Positions 56,173 through 64,000 of a stretch of DNA of 64,000 nucleotides are shown here, one piece after another. A program made the translations under genes and the position numbers. The notes beneath the pieces are model-generated. The model was not told the origin of the DNA. It worked only from the letters and a program-made list of their open reading frames with translations, and did no database searches. Location: assembly GCA_018262795.1 (NCBI GenBank), contig JADFDM010000003.1:266523-330522 (forward strand), written 5' to 3'. Position 1 is the stretch's first letter, and every line of letters starts with the position of its first letter. Origin of the DNA: Sphingobacteriales bacterium (GTDB lineage Bacteria > Bacteroidota > Bacteroidia > Chitinophagales > LD1).

Positions 56173-56973
56173 ATGAAACAAGTCTTCACCATACTGCTCG
56201 CGCTGATACTGACTGCCCCCGTGATGGCGCAGGAAAATACAGAGAGCAAACCTGCGGGCAAGCCGGGTAAAAATTCAAGAACCGATGTTCTCGAAAATAT
56301 TGATGCTCGAATGCTTCTGGTACCGGGGGGTACTTTTACCATGGGCTGCACCCGACCACAGGATAGTTGCTATTACTGGGAATATCCGGCTCATAAAGTT
56401 ACGTTGAGCAATTTTCACTTGGCTCAATACCCGGTTACCCAGCGCGAATGGGAAACAGTGATGCACACTAAACCCTGGTTCTCAAAAGACTGCCCCGATT
56501 GTCCCGTAGAGCACATTAGTTGGTACGATGCGCAAGTGTATATCAGTACGCTGAATCAGTTGTCGGGCAAGTTTTATCGCCTGCCTACGGAAGCTGAGTG
56601 GGAATATGCCGCTCGCGGTGGCAGCAATAGTCACAACTTAGAATATGCCGGAGGAAATATCATTGACAACATAGCTTGGTACGACAGCAATAGTATGCAG
56701 CAATCGCATCCCGTAGGTTTGAAAGCGCCCAATGAATTAGGTCTTTACGACATGAGCGGAAATGTGTGGGAATGGTGTTCTGATTGGTTTAGCGAAAAGT
56801 ATTATGCCGAAAGTCCGGCCAAAGACCCGCAAGGACCGGGTAAGGATGTGTACCGCGTATGCCGAGGTGGCTCTTGGTGGAGCGAGAAAGGAGACCTGCG
56901 AGTTTCTAATCGCGACCGGTATCCGCCCGATGCTCGCGATGATGATGTTGGTTTCAGATTAGCAAAAGATTAA
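56173..56973 (+). CDS. Secreted SUMF1/FGE-domain protein
   Basis: A 266-residue protein with a signal peptide (cleavage near APVMAQ, residue 20). The SUMF1 domain runs from about 45 to the end: LVPGGTFTMGC, a PVTQREWETVM motif, ISWYDAQVY, RLPTEAEWEYAARGG, GLYDMSGNVWEWCSDWF and CRGGSWWSEKGDLRVSNRDRYPPDARDDDVGFRL. Formylglycine-generating enzymes have a Cys pair near that last segment; it is absent here, so this is unlikely to be an active sulfatase maturase. GldK/PorK of T9SS has the same fold but is a lipoprotein in a different operon. ATG 56173 is chosen because the signal peptide starts there. Confidence 0.85.
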   Translation: MKQVFTILLALILTAPVMAQENTESKPAGKPGKNSRTDVLENIDARMLLVPGGTFTMGCTRPQDSCYYWEYPAHKVTLSNFHLAQYPVTQREWETVMHTKPWFSKDCPDCPVEHISWYDAQVYISTLNQLSGKFYRLPTEAEWEYAARGGSNSHNLEYAGGNIIDNIAWYDSNSMQQSHPVGLKAPNELGLYDMSGNVWEWCSDWFSEKYYAESPAKDPQGPGKDVYRVCRGGSWWSEKGDLRVSNRDRYPPDARDDDVGFRLAKD

Positions 56974-57013
56974 GAGGAGTTAAGCGCTGCTCTTTAAATG
57001 TATTCCACAAAAG

Positions 57014-57056
57014 CAGGAGTTCTCTTTATTTTAAAAGGAACTCCTGTTGTATTTTG
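57014..57056 (+). terminator. Intrinsic terminator after the SUMF1 gene
   Basis: CAGGAGTT (57014-57021) pairs with AACTCCTG (57039-57046) around an AT-rich loop, and a T-rich stretch follows. The stem has eight pairs. Confidence 0.65.
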
Positions 57057-57129
57057 TAGTGCTTTACATATTGGCTAAAGTTTAAGCACTGCGATAAATT
57101 CCTATCTTGCCTTTCCAATTTATACTGCT

Positions 57130-59001
57130 ATGAAAAAGTATTTCTTCCCTCTACTTCTCTTGCCTTTTGTTTCGCTCATTGCTCAAAACCCTACCGATCC
57201 GAGTCGCTCGGCATTAAACGAAGCAATGTATCCCTTTTATCACGGAGTGGCATCCGGTGACCCTTTGAGCGACCGCGTTATTATTTGGACGCGCATTACG
57301 TTGGATCCACCGATAGACCCTGTAACCGTAAGTTGGGAAATGTATGCCGATACGGCTCTTACCTCTTTAGTCACCAGCGGCACCACTACTACTGATAGTG
57401 CAAAAGACTACACCGTAAAAGTAGATGTGACCGGCTTGCAGGAAAACACCTGGTATTATTATCGGTTTAAGTACGACACCTTCCCCTCTGTTATTGGCAG
57501 AACTCGCACCTTGCCCACCGGTCATTTAAATAACCTGCGCTTTGTAGTGGCCAGTTGCCAGAATTATCAGAACGGATATTATAATGCTCACCGCGATATT
57601 GCGCAGCGAAATGATATTGATGCCGTTCTTTTTTTGGGAGATTATACTTACGAAAGTAGTGCGGGAGGCCCCTACCCGGATCGGCAACACGAGCCGGATC
57701 ACAAAACTATTCAGTTAGTAGATTACCGCATTCGGCAGTCACAGTATCATTTAGACCCCGATTTGCAGGAAGCTCATCGTCAATATCCTTGGATTACTAT
57801 TTGGGACGACCACGAAACCGCTAATGACTCCTACACCAACGGAGCAAAAAGCCATGATGTGGGTGATGGCCCCTGGTACGATCGCAAAGTAAATGCCGTG
57901 GAAGCGTATGAAGAGTGGATGCCCATTCGCATGCCCGACCCGAGTGATACCTTCCGCATCTTCCGCCATTTTACATTTGGTGATCTTGCTGAATTACAAA
58001 TGATTGATACCCGCCTTTATGATCGCTCCAAACAGGCGAGTACTACAATTACTTCGGTATATGATTCCTTGGTGAACGATAGCTCCCGTACCTTAATGGG
58101 GCCACAACAATTTGATTGGTTGGAACACAGCATTGACAGCAGCATCGCTCAATGGCAAATTATAGGTCAGCAGGTAATGATGGCTCCTCTAGTAGTTCCT
58201 GCCGGAGTGTTTGGCCCTCCCAGCATTGTAAATCCCGATCAATGGGATGGCTATCCTTTTGAGCGGCAGCGCTTCTACGATTTCATTACGGGAAATAATA
58301 TTCAAAACGTAGTGGTGCTTACGGGTGATATACATACCTCTTGGGCGAATGATTTGCCGCTTGCAAATTACGATACTGCTCATCGGCAAAATTCTATAGG
58401 GGTGGAGTTTGTGTCCACCAGTATTACTTCGGGCAATGAATTGCCACCTCTCGTGAGTGAACCGGTCATTCATCAGTTTGCCGACCACGTGCGGTACGTT
58501 GATCTGAGTCATCACGGATATTATATACTGGATATTACTCCGCAACGCACCCAAGCCGACTTTGTATTTGTCAGCTCCATTCAATCCCATAATTATTCCA
58601 TAGTGCCCGGCCAGTCGTGGTATGTAAATGCCGGAGAGCGATTTCTCAGACAAACACAGGTGCCTTCTGTTTCTCAGAATACCTATCCTTCTTTGGCTCC
58701 CATTACGCTGCAAGCTACCGGTATAAAAACCATCAGCGACCACATTACCACTATTAGCATGTACCCCAATCCATTTTTAAGTGAGGTGCTGATTCAATAC
58801 AATACTTCAAGCTCAGAGCCGGTGACACTGCAAGTATGGAGCAGCGAGGGTCGTTTAATGATAGAGCATAATCTTGGGCAATCATATATTGGCACTAATT
58901 ACGCTCGCTTTGATGGCAGCCAACTCGCCTCCGGTATTTATCAAGTGATACTGAAAGGTCCATCGCAATCGAAAGGAGAAGCCGTGTTAAAGGTGAATTA
59001 A
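57130..59001 (+). CDS. PhoD-like alkaline phosphatase with T9SS sorting domain
   Basis: A 623-residue secreted protein. A signal peptide (cleavage near SLIAQ) is followed by the PhoD N-terminal beta domain with FYHGVASGDPLSDRVIIWTRIT. The metallophosphoesterase domain has FVVASCQNYQNGYYNAHRDI, LFLGDYTYES, IWDDHETANDSY and VVLTGDIHTSW. The family hydrolyses phosphomonoesters or diesters using Fe and Ca. From about residue 545 a T9SS type A sorting domain follows, with MYPNPFLSEVLIQY at its start and GIYQVILKG near its end. It should thus be secreted or surface-attached. A weak promoter (TATCTTGC at 57103-57110) precedes it. Confidence 0.9.
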   Translation: MKKYFFPLLLLPFVSLIAQNPTDPSRSALNEAMYPFYHGVASGDPLSDRVIIWTRITLDPPIDPVTVSWEMYADTALTSLVTSGTTTTDSAKDYTVKVDVTGLQENTWYYYRFKYDTFPSVIGRTRTLPTGHLNNLRFVVASCQNYQNGYYNAHRDIAQRNDIDAVLFLGDYTYESSAGGPYPDRQHEPDHKTIQLVDYRIRQSQYHLDPDLQEAHRQYPWITIWDDHETANDSYTNGAKSHDVGDGPWYDRKVNAVEAYEEWMPIRMPDPSDTFRIFRHFTFGDLAELQMIDTRLYDRSKQASTTITSVYDSLVNDSSRTLMGPQQFDWLEHSIDSSIAQWQIIGQQVMMAPLVVPAGVFGPPSIVNPDQWDGYPFERQRFYDFITGNNIQNVVVLTGDIHTSWANDLPLANYDTAHRQNSIGVEFVSTSITSGNELPPLVSEPVIHQFADHVRYVDLSHHGYYILDITPQRTQADFVFVSSIQSHNYSIVPGQSWYVNAGERFLRQTQVPSVSQNTYPSLAPITLQATGIKTISDHITTISMYPNPFLSEVLIQYNTSSSEPVTLQVWSSEGRLMIEHNLGQSYIGTNYARFDGSQLASGIYQVILKGPSQSKGEAVLKVN

Positions 59002-59021
59002 AAAGTAGGTGAGATTGGCTC

Positions 59022-59059
59022 GTGGTTTTTATAAAAGGCATTTGTGATAAACCACTTTT
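59022..59059 (+). terminator. Weak hairpin after the PhoD-like gene
   Basis: GTGGTTT (59022-59028) can pair with AAACCAC (59049-59055) across a 20-base loop, followed by TTTT. The long loop makes it doubtful. Confidence 0.3.
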
Positions 59060-59205
59060 CGACTATTCGCCAAAAGTACGCTGTGAGATGAAGTACCAAA
59101 CAACACTTTTTTTGTCTGTAAATTACATTTGCTTTAATTAAGTGGAAAGTATATTTTCGGTTTGGAATTATACTTTTATTAACGCTTAAACCAACCGCGT
59201 CCCCT

Positions 59206-59301
59206 ATGCATTGGATTATCATTTTGATTGTAATGGCAGCTTTGGTGCTTATAGGTTCCGGCATCTTCAAGAAAGGAGATGAAGAGGATAACCTGAAGTA
59301 A
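59206..59301 (+). CDS. 31-residue single-helix membrane peptide
   Basis: An ATG-started frame of 32 codons encodes MHWIIILIVMAALVLIGSG, then Ile-Phe-Lys-Lys-Gly-Asp and a strongly acidic end (Glu-Glu-Asp-Asn-Leu-Lys). This is an N-terminal transmembrane helix with a short charged cytosolic tail. It is too short for usual gene calling and sits in the 401-base gap between the PhoD-like and GH31 genes. Random sequence seldom gives such a clean helix plus charged tail, so I think it is translated. The function is unknown. The remainder of the gap holds a weak hairpin and the GH31 promoter. Confidence 0.5.
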   Translation: MHWIIILIVMAALVLIGSGIFKKGDEEDNLK

Positions 59302-59354
59302 GTGGAAGAGACAGAAGTAACAGAAAGTGAATCTTATCTTTCGCTTGCCTGTTT

Positions 59355-59384
59355 TTTGTGCCTTTCTTTTAAACTATATCTTTA
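59355..59384 (+). promoter_or_regulatory. Promoter for the GH31 gene (TTTG, 18-base spacer, TATCTTTA)
   Basis: TTTG at 59355-59358 is followed after 18 bases by TATCTTTA at 59377-59384, one mismatch from TAnnTTTG and slightly short of the usual 19-21 spacing. The ATG of the GH31 gene lies 18 bases further. Confidence 0.45.
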
Positions 59385-59402
59385 GCATCCACAAGTTTAC
59401 CT

Positions 59403-60821
59403 ATGCTAAGAAATCTTCTCGTTGCCGTGGTGCTGCTGATAGCGCTTTCATTTTATTCCTGCAAAAAAGATTGTCCTCATCCGCAGCCCGATGGTCACAC
59501 TCAAGTAGATACCGGATATGTGCAAACCACTCCTTGGCCCAAGTGGGTATTTCAACATTGGATTTGGGAAGGCGAAGGAACTACGCAGAGTGCGCGACAG
59601 TTGGCGGATGATTATTTAGCCAACGGCATTCCGGTAGGGGCTATCATTATTGACAGCCCTTGGGAAACCGACTATAACACTTTTGAATGGGATAGCACCC
59701 GGTATCCAGGAGTGCAGGGAATGATTGACTACTTCCACAACAAAGACATAAAGGTTTTATGTTGGATTACTGGCGGCATTGATACCAACCTGCACCCACT
59801 TTGGGACTATGGCCGCGATCATGATTATTTTATGAAGGAGAATGCCTCGTCCGGCCCGGGCATCGTAAAATGGTGGAAACCTACCCGCTGTAGTCTTATT
59901 GATTGGTACAATCCGGATGCCGTGGCTTGGTGGAAAAGTCTGATGGATAAAACATTAGCTTATGGCATAGATGGCTGGAAGTGCGATGGCTCCGATTTTT
60001 CATTGTATGATTTACAGAATTTTAAGTCCTATTTCTATTCCCCTTACCTACAGGGAAATATTCCCAGCCGCAACGATTATAGTGAAAAATATTACCGTCT
60101 GTTTTACGATTACAGTCGCCAAAAACTCGGAAACGATAGAATCATCATGTGCCGTCCTATTGATAATTACGGCTATCCCTTTACCGGAAGTACCGTAGCT
60201 TTTGGGCCGAGAGATATTAGCTGGAGCAACTGGGTGGGCGATCAGGATGCGACTTTCGATGGCATGAAAGCCGCCCTTAATAATATGTATGAGAGTGATG
60301 CTTACGGCTACTTCAGTTTTGGGTCAGACATTGGCGGTTACCGCACCGATAATGGGTATGCCAATGGACGATCGAAAGAGCTATTTATTCGTTGGGCGCA
60401 GTTAGGCGCGTTTTGCGGATTGATGGAAAACGGTGGCGGAGGCGAACACCGCCCCTGGATGTTTGATGCTGAAACGAATGAGATTTATAAAAACCTGACG
60501 GTGATGCGTCATAAGTATCTCGTGGGGTACCTCATGGAATCGCTCAAAAATTCGGTAGTGCAAAATACTGCGTTGATGAAGTTCTTCAACAAAGCCGATT
60601 ACAGCTATCTGTTGGGAGACGATATTTTTGTGGCTCCGATTTTAAGTAGCTCAAGTACCGTCACGGTAAATCTGCCTGCGGGGAATAACTGGGTATATCT
60701 ATTCGACAAGTCGCAAGTATATGAGGGAGGACAAAGCATTTCAAAGACCTACCCTATTAATGAATTTCCTGTATTTCTGAAACAGGGCACTCACACCGAG
60801 GAGGTGATGAAAGCAAACTAA
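59403..60821 (+). CDS. GH31 family glycoside hydrolase, lipoprotein
   Basis: A 472-residue protein with a lipoprotein signal (Cys20 in SFYSC). The GH31 barrel shows IIDSPWETDYNTFEWD, the nucleophile region GIDGWKCDGSDF (near residue 194), the acid/base region WVGDQDATFDG (near 278) and GYFSFGSDIGGYR. GH31 includes alpha-glucosidases, alpha-xylosidases and sulfoquinovosidases. The protein is short for the family because the usual N-terminal beta-sandwich is missing or reduced to about 30 residues, while a short C-terminal beta domain is present. The substrate cannot be predicted. It has its own promoter and no partner gene. Confidence 0.88.
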   Translation: MLRNLLVAVVLLIALSFYSCKKDCPHPQPDGHTQVDTGYVQTTPWPKWVFQHWIWEGEGTTQSARQLADDYLANGIPVGAIIIDSPWETDYNTFEWDSTRYPGVQGMIDYFHNKDIKVLCWITGGIDTNLHPLWDYGRDHDYFMKENASSGPGIVKWWKPTRCSLIDWYNPDAVAWWKSLMDKTLAYGIDGWKCDGSDFSLYDLQNFKSYFYSPYLQGNIPSRNDYSEKYYRLFYDYSRQKLGNDRIIMCRPIDNYGYPFTGSTVAFGPRDISWSNWVGDQDATFDGMKAALNNMYESDAYGYFSFGSDIGGYRTDNGYANGRSKELFIRWAQLGAFCGLMENGGGGEHRPWMFDAETNEIYKNLTVMRHKYLVGYLMESLKNSVVQNTALMKFFNKADYSYLLGDDIFVAPILSSSSTVTVNLPAGNNWVYLFDKSQVYEGGQSISKTYPINEFPVFLKQGTHTEEVMKAN

Positions 60822-61012
60822 ATGCGGTTGAAAATTGGCAGTTGCAAATAGCAATTAACAATTTCTTATGGCTTCATACTGCTCTCATTTCGTTAGTTAT
60901 TAGCTCGCCTAATCTCATCGAAAGCACCGCCTCCTTTACCCCTCATTTAAATTTTTAGTTTAGTTTCGTCCACTTGAGAAAAAAATCAGAGGCTAAATAA
61001 ATATTTGAACAA

Positions 61013-62158
61013 ATGGGATGCTCAATCGCAAAAGACGGAACAGGTTCCGGGAGTCAACACGGAGGTTGTAGCTCCGGAGGCTGCAACAAAATGAATGTGT
61101 ATGACTGGTTTTCCGACATGCCACTGTCTTTCAACGAAAACTTCAACATAGTAGAAGTGTCATTTAAAAATGGTGCTCGTAAAGGTTTCTATCGCAACAC
61201 GCACCATCTCGATATAAATAAAGGACAGTTGGTGGTAGTAGAAGCTGCGCAAGGCTATGATATTGGCGAAGTAGATCTACAGGGGGAATTGGTGAAAATG
61301 CAAATGAAAAAACGCAAGGTTTCTGAAAGAGATGATACCATCCGAAACATTCTGCGCGTAGGAACTGATGAAGACCTGAAAACCCTACAAGAAATAAGAG
61401 CCAAAGAATCGGAAACAATGGTGCGCGCCAGGGCTATTTCGCGCTCCATGAATCTGGAAATGAAGATTGGTGATATTGAATATCAGGGCGACTATAAAAA
61501 GGTAACTATTTATTACACAGCCGAAGATCGGGTAGATTTTCGCGAACTCGTAAAGGTGTATGCCCGCGAATTCAAAGTAAAAATTGAAATGCGTCAGATA
61601 GGTGCTCGTCAGGAAGCAGCTCGCATTGGAGGCATCGGTACTTGCGGTCGCGAACTGTGTTGCTCTACTTGGTTGAGCGATTTTAAATCGGTGACCACAC
61701 AGGCAGTTCGCTATCAGAACCTCGCTATTAATACCGATAAACTGAGCGGACAGTGCGGTCGCCTGAAATGCTGTCTGAATTATGAGTTGGATACTTATAG
61801 CGATGCCCTGCGCAGTTTTCCCCGCAACATGGACAAGATTGTAACGGAAGAGGGTATCGCCTTTCTTCGCAAAACCGAAATACTAAAACAACAGGCGGTC
61901 TATGAATATGAACATCAGCGCGGAGTTTCTTTTAAGTTGGGCGTGGAGCAGATAAAAGAGCTATTGTTTATGAATAAATCAGGCAAAAAGCCTAAAAGCC
62001 TGATAGACTTTGCAATTACTGAAGCTGTGAAAATAGATGAATCAAAACACGAAGACTTGGTGGGGCAGGTAAGCCTTTCTACGCTCGAAGAAAAAGAGAG
62101 ACGCAAGCGCAACCAGCATCGCAACCATAAAGGAAAAGGTCGTGGCAAGAAAAAGTAA
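61013..62158 (+). CDS. ricT: RicT/PSP1-like regulatory protein
   Basis: A 381-residue cytosolic protein. A short glycine- and cysteine-rich N-terminus (GCSIAKDG, GGCSSGGCNK) precedes the PSP1 domain, which contains VVVEAAQGYDIGEV and the conserved cysteine group GRELCCSTWL and GQCGRLKCCLNYE. The tail is basic (KKRRKRNQHRNHKGKG-like). RicT in Bacillus works with RicA and RicF as an iron-sulfur complex affecting RNase Y and competence. Bacteroidota homologues are uncharacterised. It overlaps gldH by 17 bases, a widespread arrangement in the phylum. Confidence 0.87.
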   Translation: MGCSIAKDGTGSGSQHGGCSSGGCNKMNVYDWFSDMPLSFNENFNIVEVSFKNGARKGFYRNTHHLDINKGQLVVVEAAQGYDIGEVDLQGELVKMQMKKRKVSERDDTIRNILRVGTDEDLKTLQEIRAKESETMVRARAISRSMNLEMKIGDIEYQGDYKKVTIYYTAEDRVDFRELVKVYAREFKVKIEMRQIGARQEAARIGGIGTCGRELCCSTWLSDFKSVTTQAVRYQNLAINTDKLSGQCGRLKCCLNYELDTYSDALRSFPRNMDKIVTEEGIAFLRKTEILKQQAVYEYEHQRGVSFKLGVEQIKELLFMNKSGKKPKSLIDFAITEAVKIDESKHEDLVGQVSLSTLEEKERRKRNQHRNHKGKGRGKKK

Positions 62159-62621
62159 TTGGGCATTAGGGCTTCTTTTTTCGATACTGGCGCTCTCTTC
62201 TTGCGACAAAAAATTGGTGCTGGACGAAAATCAGCAAGTGAAAAATTACCGCTGGAGTTACGAAGATGCCAAGAGTTTTACAGCCGCGATTAACGACACT
62301 TCCATCACTTATAACATCTACATCAATGTGCGCCATTCCTTTCAGTTTGAATGGCGAAATGTTTGGGTAAACATTGAAACCGTTTTCCCCGATGGGCATT
62401 CCTTCAATAAGCGAGTAAATCTTCTTTTGTCGGAACCGGACGGCCATTGGTACGCCAAATGCTTGGGCGATAATTGCGACATTCAGATTCCTATTCAGCA
62501 AAATGCGTACTTCCCGCAGCCGGGCAACTATACTTTTAAAATCACACAAGATATGCGGGTGGACCCCTTGCCGCATTTTAAAAGCATAGGCATTCGGATC
62601 GAAAAAGATATTGCAGACTGA
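62142..62621 (+). CDS. gldH: Gliding motility lipoprotein GldH
   Basis: A 159-residue lipoprotein (lipobox LSSC, Cys21). The mature part carries the GldH features YRWSYEDAKSFTAAINDT, an internal NIYINVRHSFQFEWRNVWVNIET stretch, and YTFKITQDMRVDPL. GldH is needed for gliding in Flavobacterium and is part of the wider Gld/T9SS set. The start is GTG at 62142, inside the ricT gene; no ATG is available upstream of the signal. Presence of gldH with sprA means part of the gliding/secretion set is in this window. Motility itself cannot be inferred. Confidence 0.88.
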   Translation: MARKSNWALGLLFSILALSSCDKKLVLDENQQVKNYRWSYEDAKSFTAAINDTSITYNIYINVRHSFQFEWRNVWVNIETVFPDGHSFNKRVNLLLSEPDGHWYAKCLGDNCDIQIPIQQNAYFPQPGNYTFKITQDMRVDPLPHFKSIGIRIEKDIAD

Positions 62622-62739
62622 GTTTGGCGCTCTAACAACTCTATCTCCTAAAATGATTTTTTGTGCCTGCGGAAATTCTTTAACGCCAATGTCTGTGTCC
62701 GCACAGATATTTTTCGATTACCAAGCGCGGCTGTGATGA

Positions 62740-63177
62740 CACAGACGCGGGCGGAGCAGCAGCAAAGACTGCAAACAATGTCCGCTTCGCGGCACCTGCA
62801 TCGGCAAAAGCGATTTTAAGAAGCTCACCGAAACCATAGACAAAGAACTCTATGACCAAATGCACCAACGGCTGCAAACCCGCCAAGCCAAAATCTATAA
62901 GAAACTCCGAAGCAGCACCGTAGAGCCGGTCTTAGGCACGCTCATCAACTTTACCGGCATGCGAAGAATATGGACTCGGGGAATAAAGCAAGCCAACAAG
63001 TTTATGCTGGGTGCAGCCATTGCCTACAATCTCAAAAAGTGGCTCAACTATCAGCCCAAACATCGAAAAGTAAATGCGATGGCAATGGAAGTTCAGAAAA
63101 CAACTGAAAAAGTCCTTCAAAAACTTGGGTTTTTGTTCTGCCGGCTGCTACAACTCTCATACACTACCCTATCCTGA
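62740..63177 (+). pseudogene. IS1182-type transposase, C-terminal remnant
   Basis: In one frame, directly after two in-frame TGA codons (62734-62739), the sequence reads DCKQCPLRGTCIGKSDFKKL, then RQAKIYKKLRSSTVEPVLGTL, GIKQANKFMLGAAIAYNLKKW. This is the C-terminal zinc-ribbon and final DDE segment of IS1182-family transposases; the Glu in STVEPVLG is the last acid of the triad. The N-terminal half with the two Asp residues is gone. An ATG at 62860 lies in the middle of the domain and is not a true start. The gap 62622-62739 shows nothing more of the element that I can identify. Confidence 0.8.
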
Positions 63178-63183
63178 AAAACA

Positions 63184-63203
63184 CCTGCCTGCCGGTAGGC
63201 AGG
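63184..63203. repeat. 20-base palindromic repeat unit
   Basis: CCTGCCTGCCGGTAGGCAGG is a near-perfect inverted repeat (one G-T pair off). A second hairpin, CCCCT-TAAGC-AGGGG, lies at 63242-63256. Palindromes of the CCTGCCTGCCGG type recur in many environmental Bacteroidota genomes. The rest of the stretch to 63330 has no gene that I can see. Confidence 0.6.
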
Positions 63204-63330
63204 AAAACCGAACTCATAGCCCGGTTTCACGTTTTTTGCCGCCCCTTAAGCAGGGGTTGTGCAACTGCCACCGATGTTAGCGGCTGCCGTTCTTGTCGTT
63301 CGCGGCATTAGTTACTGTTGTCAAACGAAG

Positions 63331-63783
63331 TTATATTTCTTTGTAGTGATGTTGCGTAAAACGATGCCAACCTTTTTTGTTTTTTGATTCAACTGCCCAA
63401 TGAAAACCTTCTTCGGTGTCTTGCCAATAAATCATTCTTGCAATTCCCGCAGGCATTTGTGCCTCAAAACAAATTGCGTCAGGGTGAACATCTGTGCCGT
63501 CAGATAAATATCCTTGCGACTTTTTGCCGTCAGAGGTAAATGACCAAAACGAAACTTTGTCGTTGTCCATTCCTATAATCGCAACCTCTTCGTAAGTTTT
63601 TGTCTTGAACTCCCATTTTACGTTCAACTGAATATAGTTTCCGTCAAGCACTTTTGTAAATGTCCGTGTGCATTTTACCGGTCCCATTTCAGAGTCAGCT
63701 ATTGCAACCCAACTGCCAAGTAATGGCTGAAGAATACCTAACTTACCTCTGCCTTTTTTCCATTTTTCTGATTTTGCTGCCAT
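63331..63783 (-). CDS. Hypothetical protein, DUF1579-like fold possible
   Basis: A 150-residue soluble protein. The start is basic (MAAKSEKWKKGRGK), followed by LQPLLGSWVAIADSEMGPVKCTRTFTKVLDGNYIQL and alternating beta strands with WSFTSDGKKSQGYLSDGTD near the middle. The layout, a Gly-Ser-Trp near the start followed by an eight-stranded barrel-like pattern, recalls lipocalin-like DUF1579 proteins that assess stored lipids or ligands. The family is not certain. It lies beside transposon debris and is AT-richer than the chromosome around it, so it may have been acquired. Confidence 0.65.
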   Translation of the reverse strand: MAAKSEKWKKGRGKLGILQPLLGSWVAIADSEMGPVKCTRTFTKVLDGNYIQLNVKWEFKTKTYEEVAIIGMDNDKVSFWSFTSDGKKSQGYLSDGTDVHPDAICFEAQMPAGIARMIYWQDTEEGFHWAVESKNKKGWHRFTQHHYKEI

Positions 63784-63930
63784 TTTCTCTTATGCTTATA
63801 TATTTTTAGTTTGTAGAATCTTTATTCGTTACAGTTTGAATTGTCGTCCTCCTATTGCTCACAAAGCCCGTTAATGCTTCCACTGTCGGTTCATACGGTT
63901 CTGACTAACGTTTCCCTCGTTGTTTAGAAA

Positions 63931-64000
63931 TCAGGTTTTTGTAAAGCCGAGGTCTTTGTCAGTGAGAGCGAATTTATCAATTTGTTTTTTGATGCGATGT
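63931..64000 (-). CDS. C-terminal end of a gene entering from the right edge, partial
   Basis: On the minus strand the frame ending at TGA (63931-63933) reads HRIKKQIDKFALTDKDLGF and on for 22 codons up to the window edge. It is protein-like but too short to identify. A second frame is also open at the edge, so this is a tentative call. Confidence 0.3.
   Translation of the reverse strand, partial: HRIKKQIDKFALTDKDLGFTKT

Noticed and set aside
62680..62886. 68-residue minus-strand open frame
   Set aside because: It is antisense to the start of the transposase remnant, which has real family motifs on the plus strand.
63240..63935. Integron cassette (attC-like ends around the 63331-63783 gene)
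   Set aside because: GCTAAC- and GTTAG-like strings flank the gene, but they do not fit the RYYYAAC/GTTRRRY core sites, and no integrase is seen.

Overview
The window comes from a member of the Bacteroidota, most likely a Chitinophagales- or Sphingobacteriales-like lineage. I infer this from SprA and GldH (gliding and type IX secretion, T9SS), secreted proteins with T9SS C-terminal sorting domains, a MurF-alanine racemase fusion, the conserved run gatA-ruvA-sprA-gcvH-vanZ, RicT followed by GldH, DUF5686 and DUF4286 proteins, and TAnnTTTG-type -7 promoter elements in place of E. coli-like promoters. I see no rRNA, tRNA or CRISPR array. Most of the window is ordinary chromosomal housekeeping sequence. 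The accessory parts are the restriction-modification locus near 15-17 kb and the right end from about 62.7 kb.

Layout. 0-7.6 kb: an SGNH/CE6-like esterase lipoprotein cut by the left edge, an AI-2E-type permease, a large SprB-repeat T9SS adhesin, and a three-gene translationally coupled operon (HisB-N-like HAD phosphatase, DUF456 membrane protein, ArnT-like glycosyltransferase). 7.8-15.1 kb: a split YeeE/YedE sulfur transporter, a DUF5686 outer-membrane protein, exonuclease III, a ceramidase-like (CREST) membrane hydrolase and a cytosolic TPR histidine kinase. 15.2-17.1 kb: a type II restriction-modification pair with an intact MvaI/BcnI-like nuclease and a methyltransferase broken by a +1 frameshift in a homopolymer. 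17.3-22.5 kb: a G9 tract, then a FucP-type sugar transporter with a GH92 mannosidase, and a cystathionine gamma-synthase/lyase. 22.5-28.2 kb: a TPR protein, a PrsW protease, a TIGR02757 protein, and a fumarylacetoacetase group with a small membrane protein and a flavin reductase.

28.9-44.9 kb: a long minus-strand block, murF-alr, tatA, gatA, ruvA, sprA (2561 residues), gcvH, vanZ, a TPR protein and DUF4286. 45-51.7 kb: prfA, a beta-propeller-like protein, lpxH, a LUD protein, ftsH and rsfS on the minus strand, with birA divergent from rsfS. 52.5-62.6 kb: an anchored endonuclease/exonuclease/phosphatase, a monoacylglycerol-lipase-like hydrolase, a YdcF-like protein, an unknown two-helix membrane protein, a secreted SUMF1-domain protein, a PhoD-like T9SS cargo protein, a 31-residue membrane peptide, a GH31 lipoprotein, ricT and gldH. 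62.7-64 kb: an IS1182-type transposase remnant, a palindromic repeat, a hypothetical protein and the tail of a gene entering from the right.

How the genes work together. SprA is the outer-membrane T9SS translocon, and GldH belongs to the gliding/T9SS machinery. The SprB-repeat protein and the PhoD-like phosphatase carry the sorting domains that such a system exports. GH92 and the FucP-like transporter form a mannose-release and sugar-uptake pair. I found no convincing wholly new multi-gene system. The best leads are the nuclease whose partner methylase is frameshifted, the bacterial ceramidase-like enzyme with a complete zinc site, the HAD/DUF456/glycosyltransferase operon, and the unannotated small membrane peptide.
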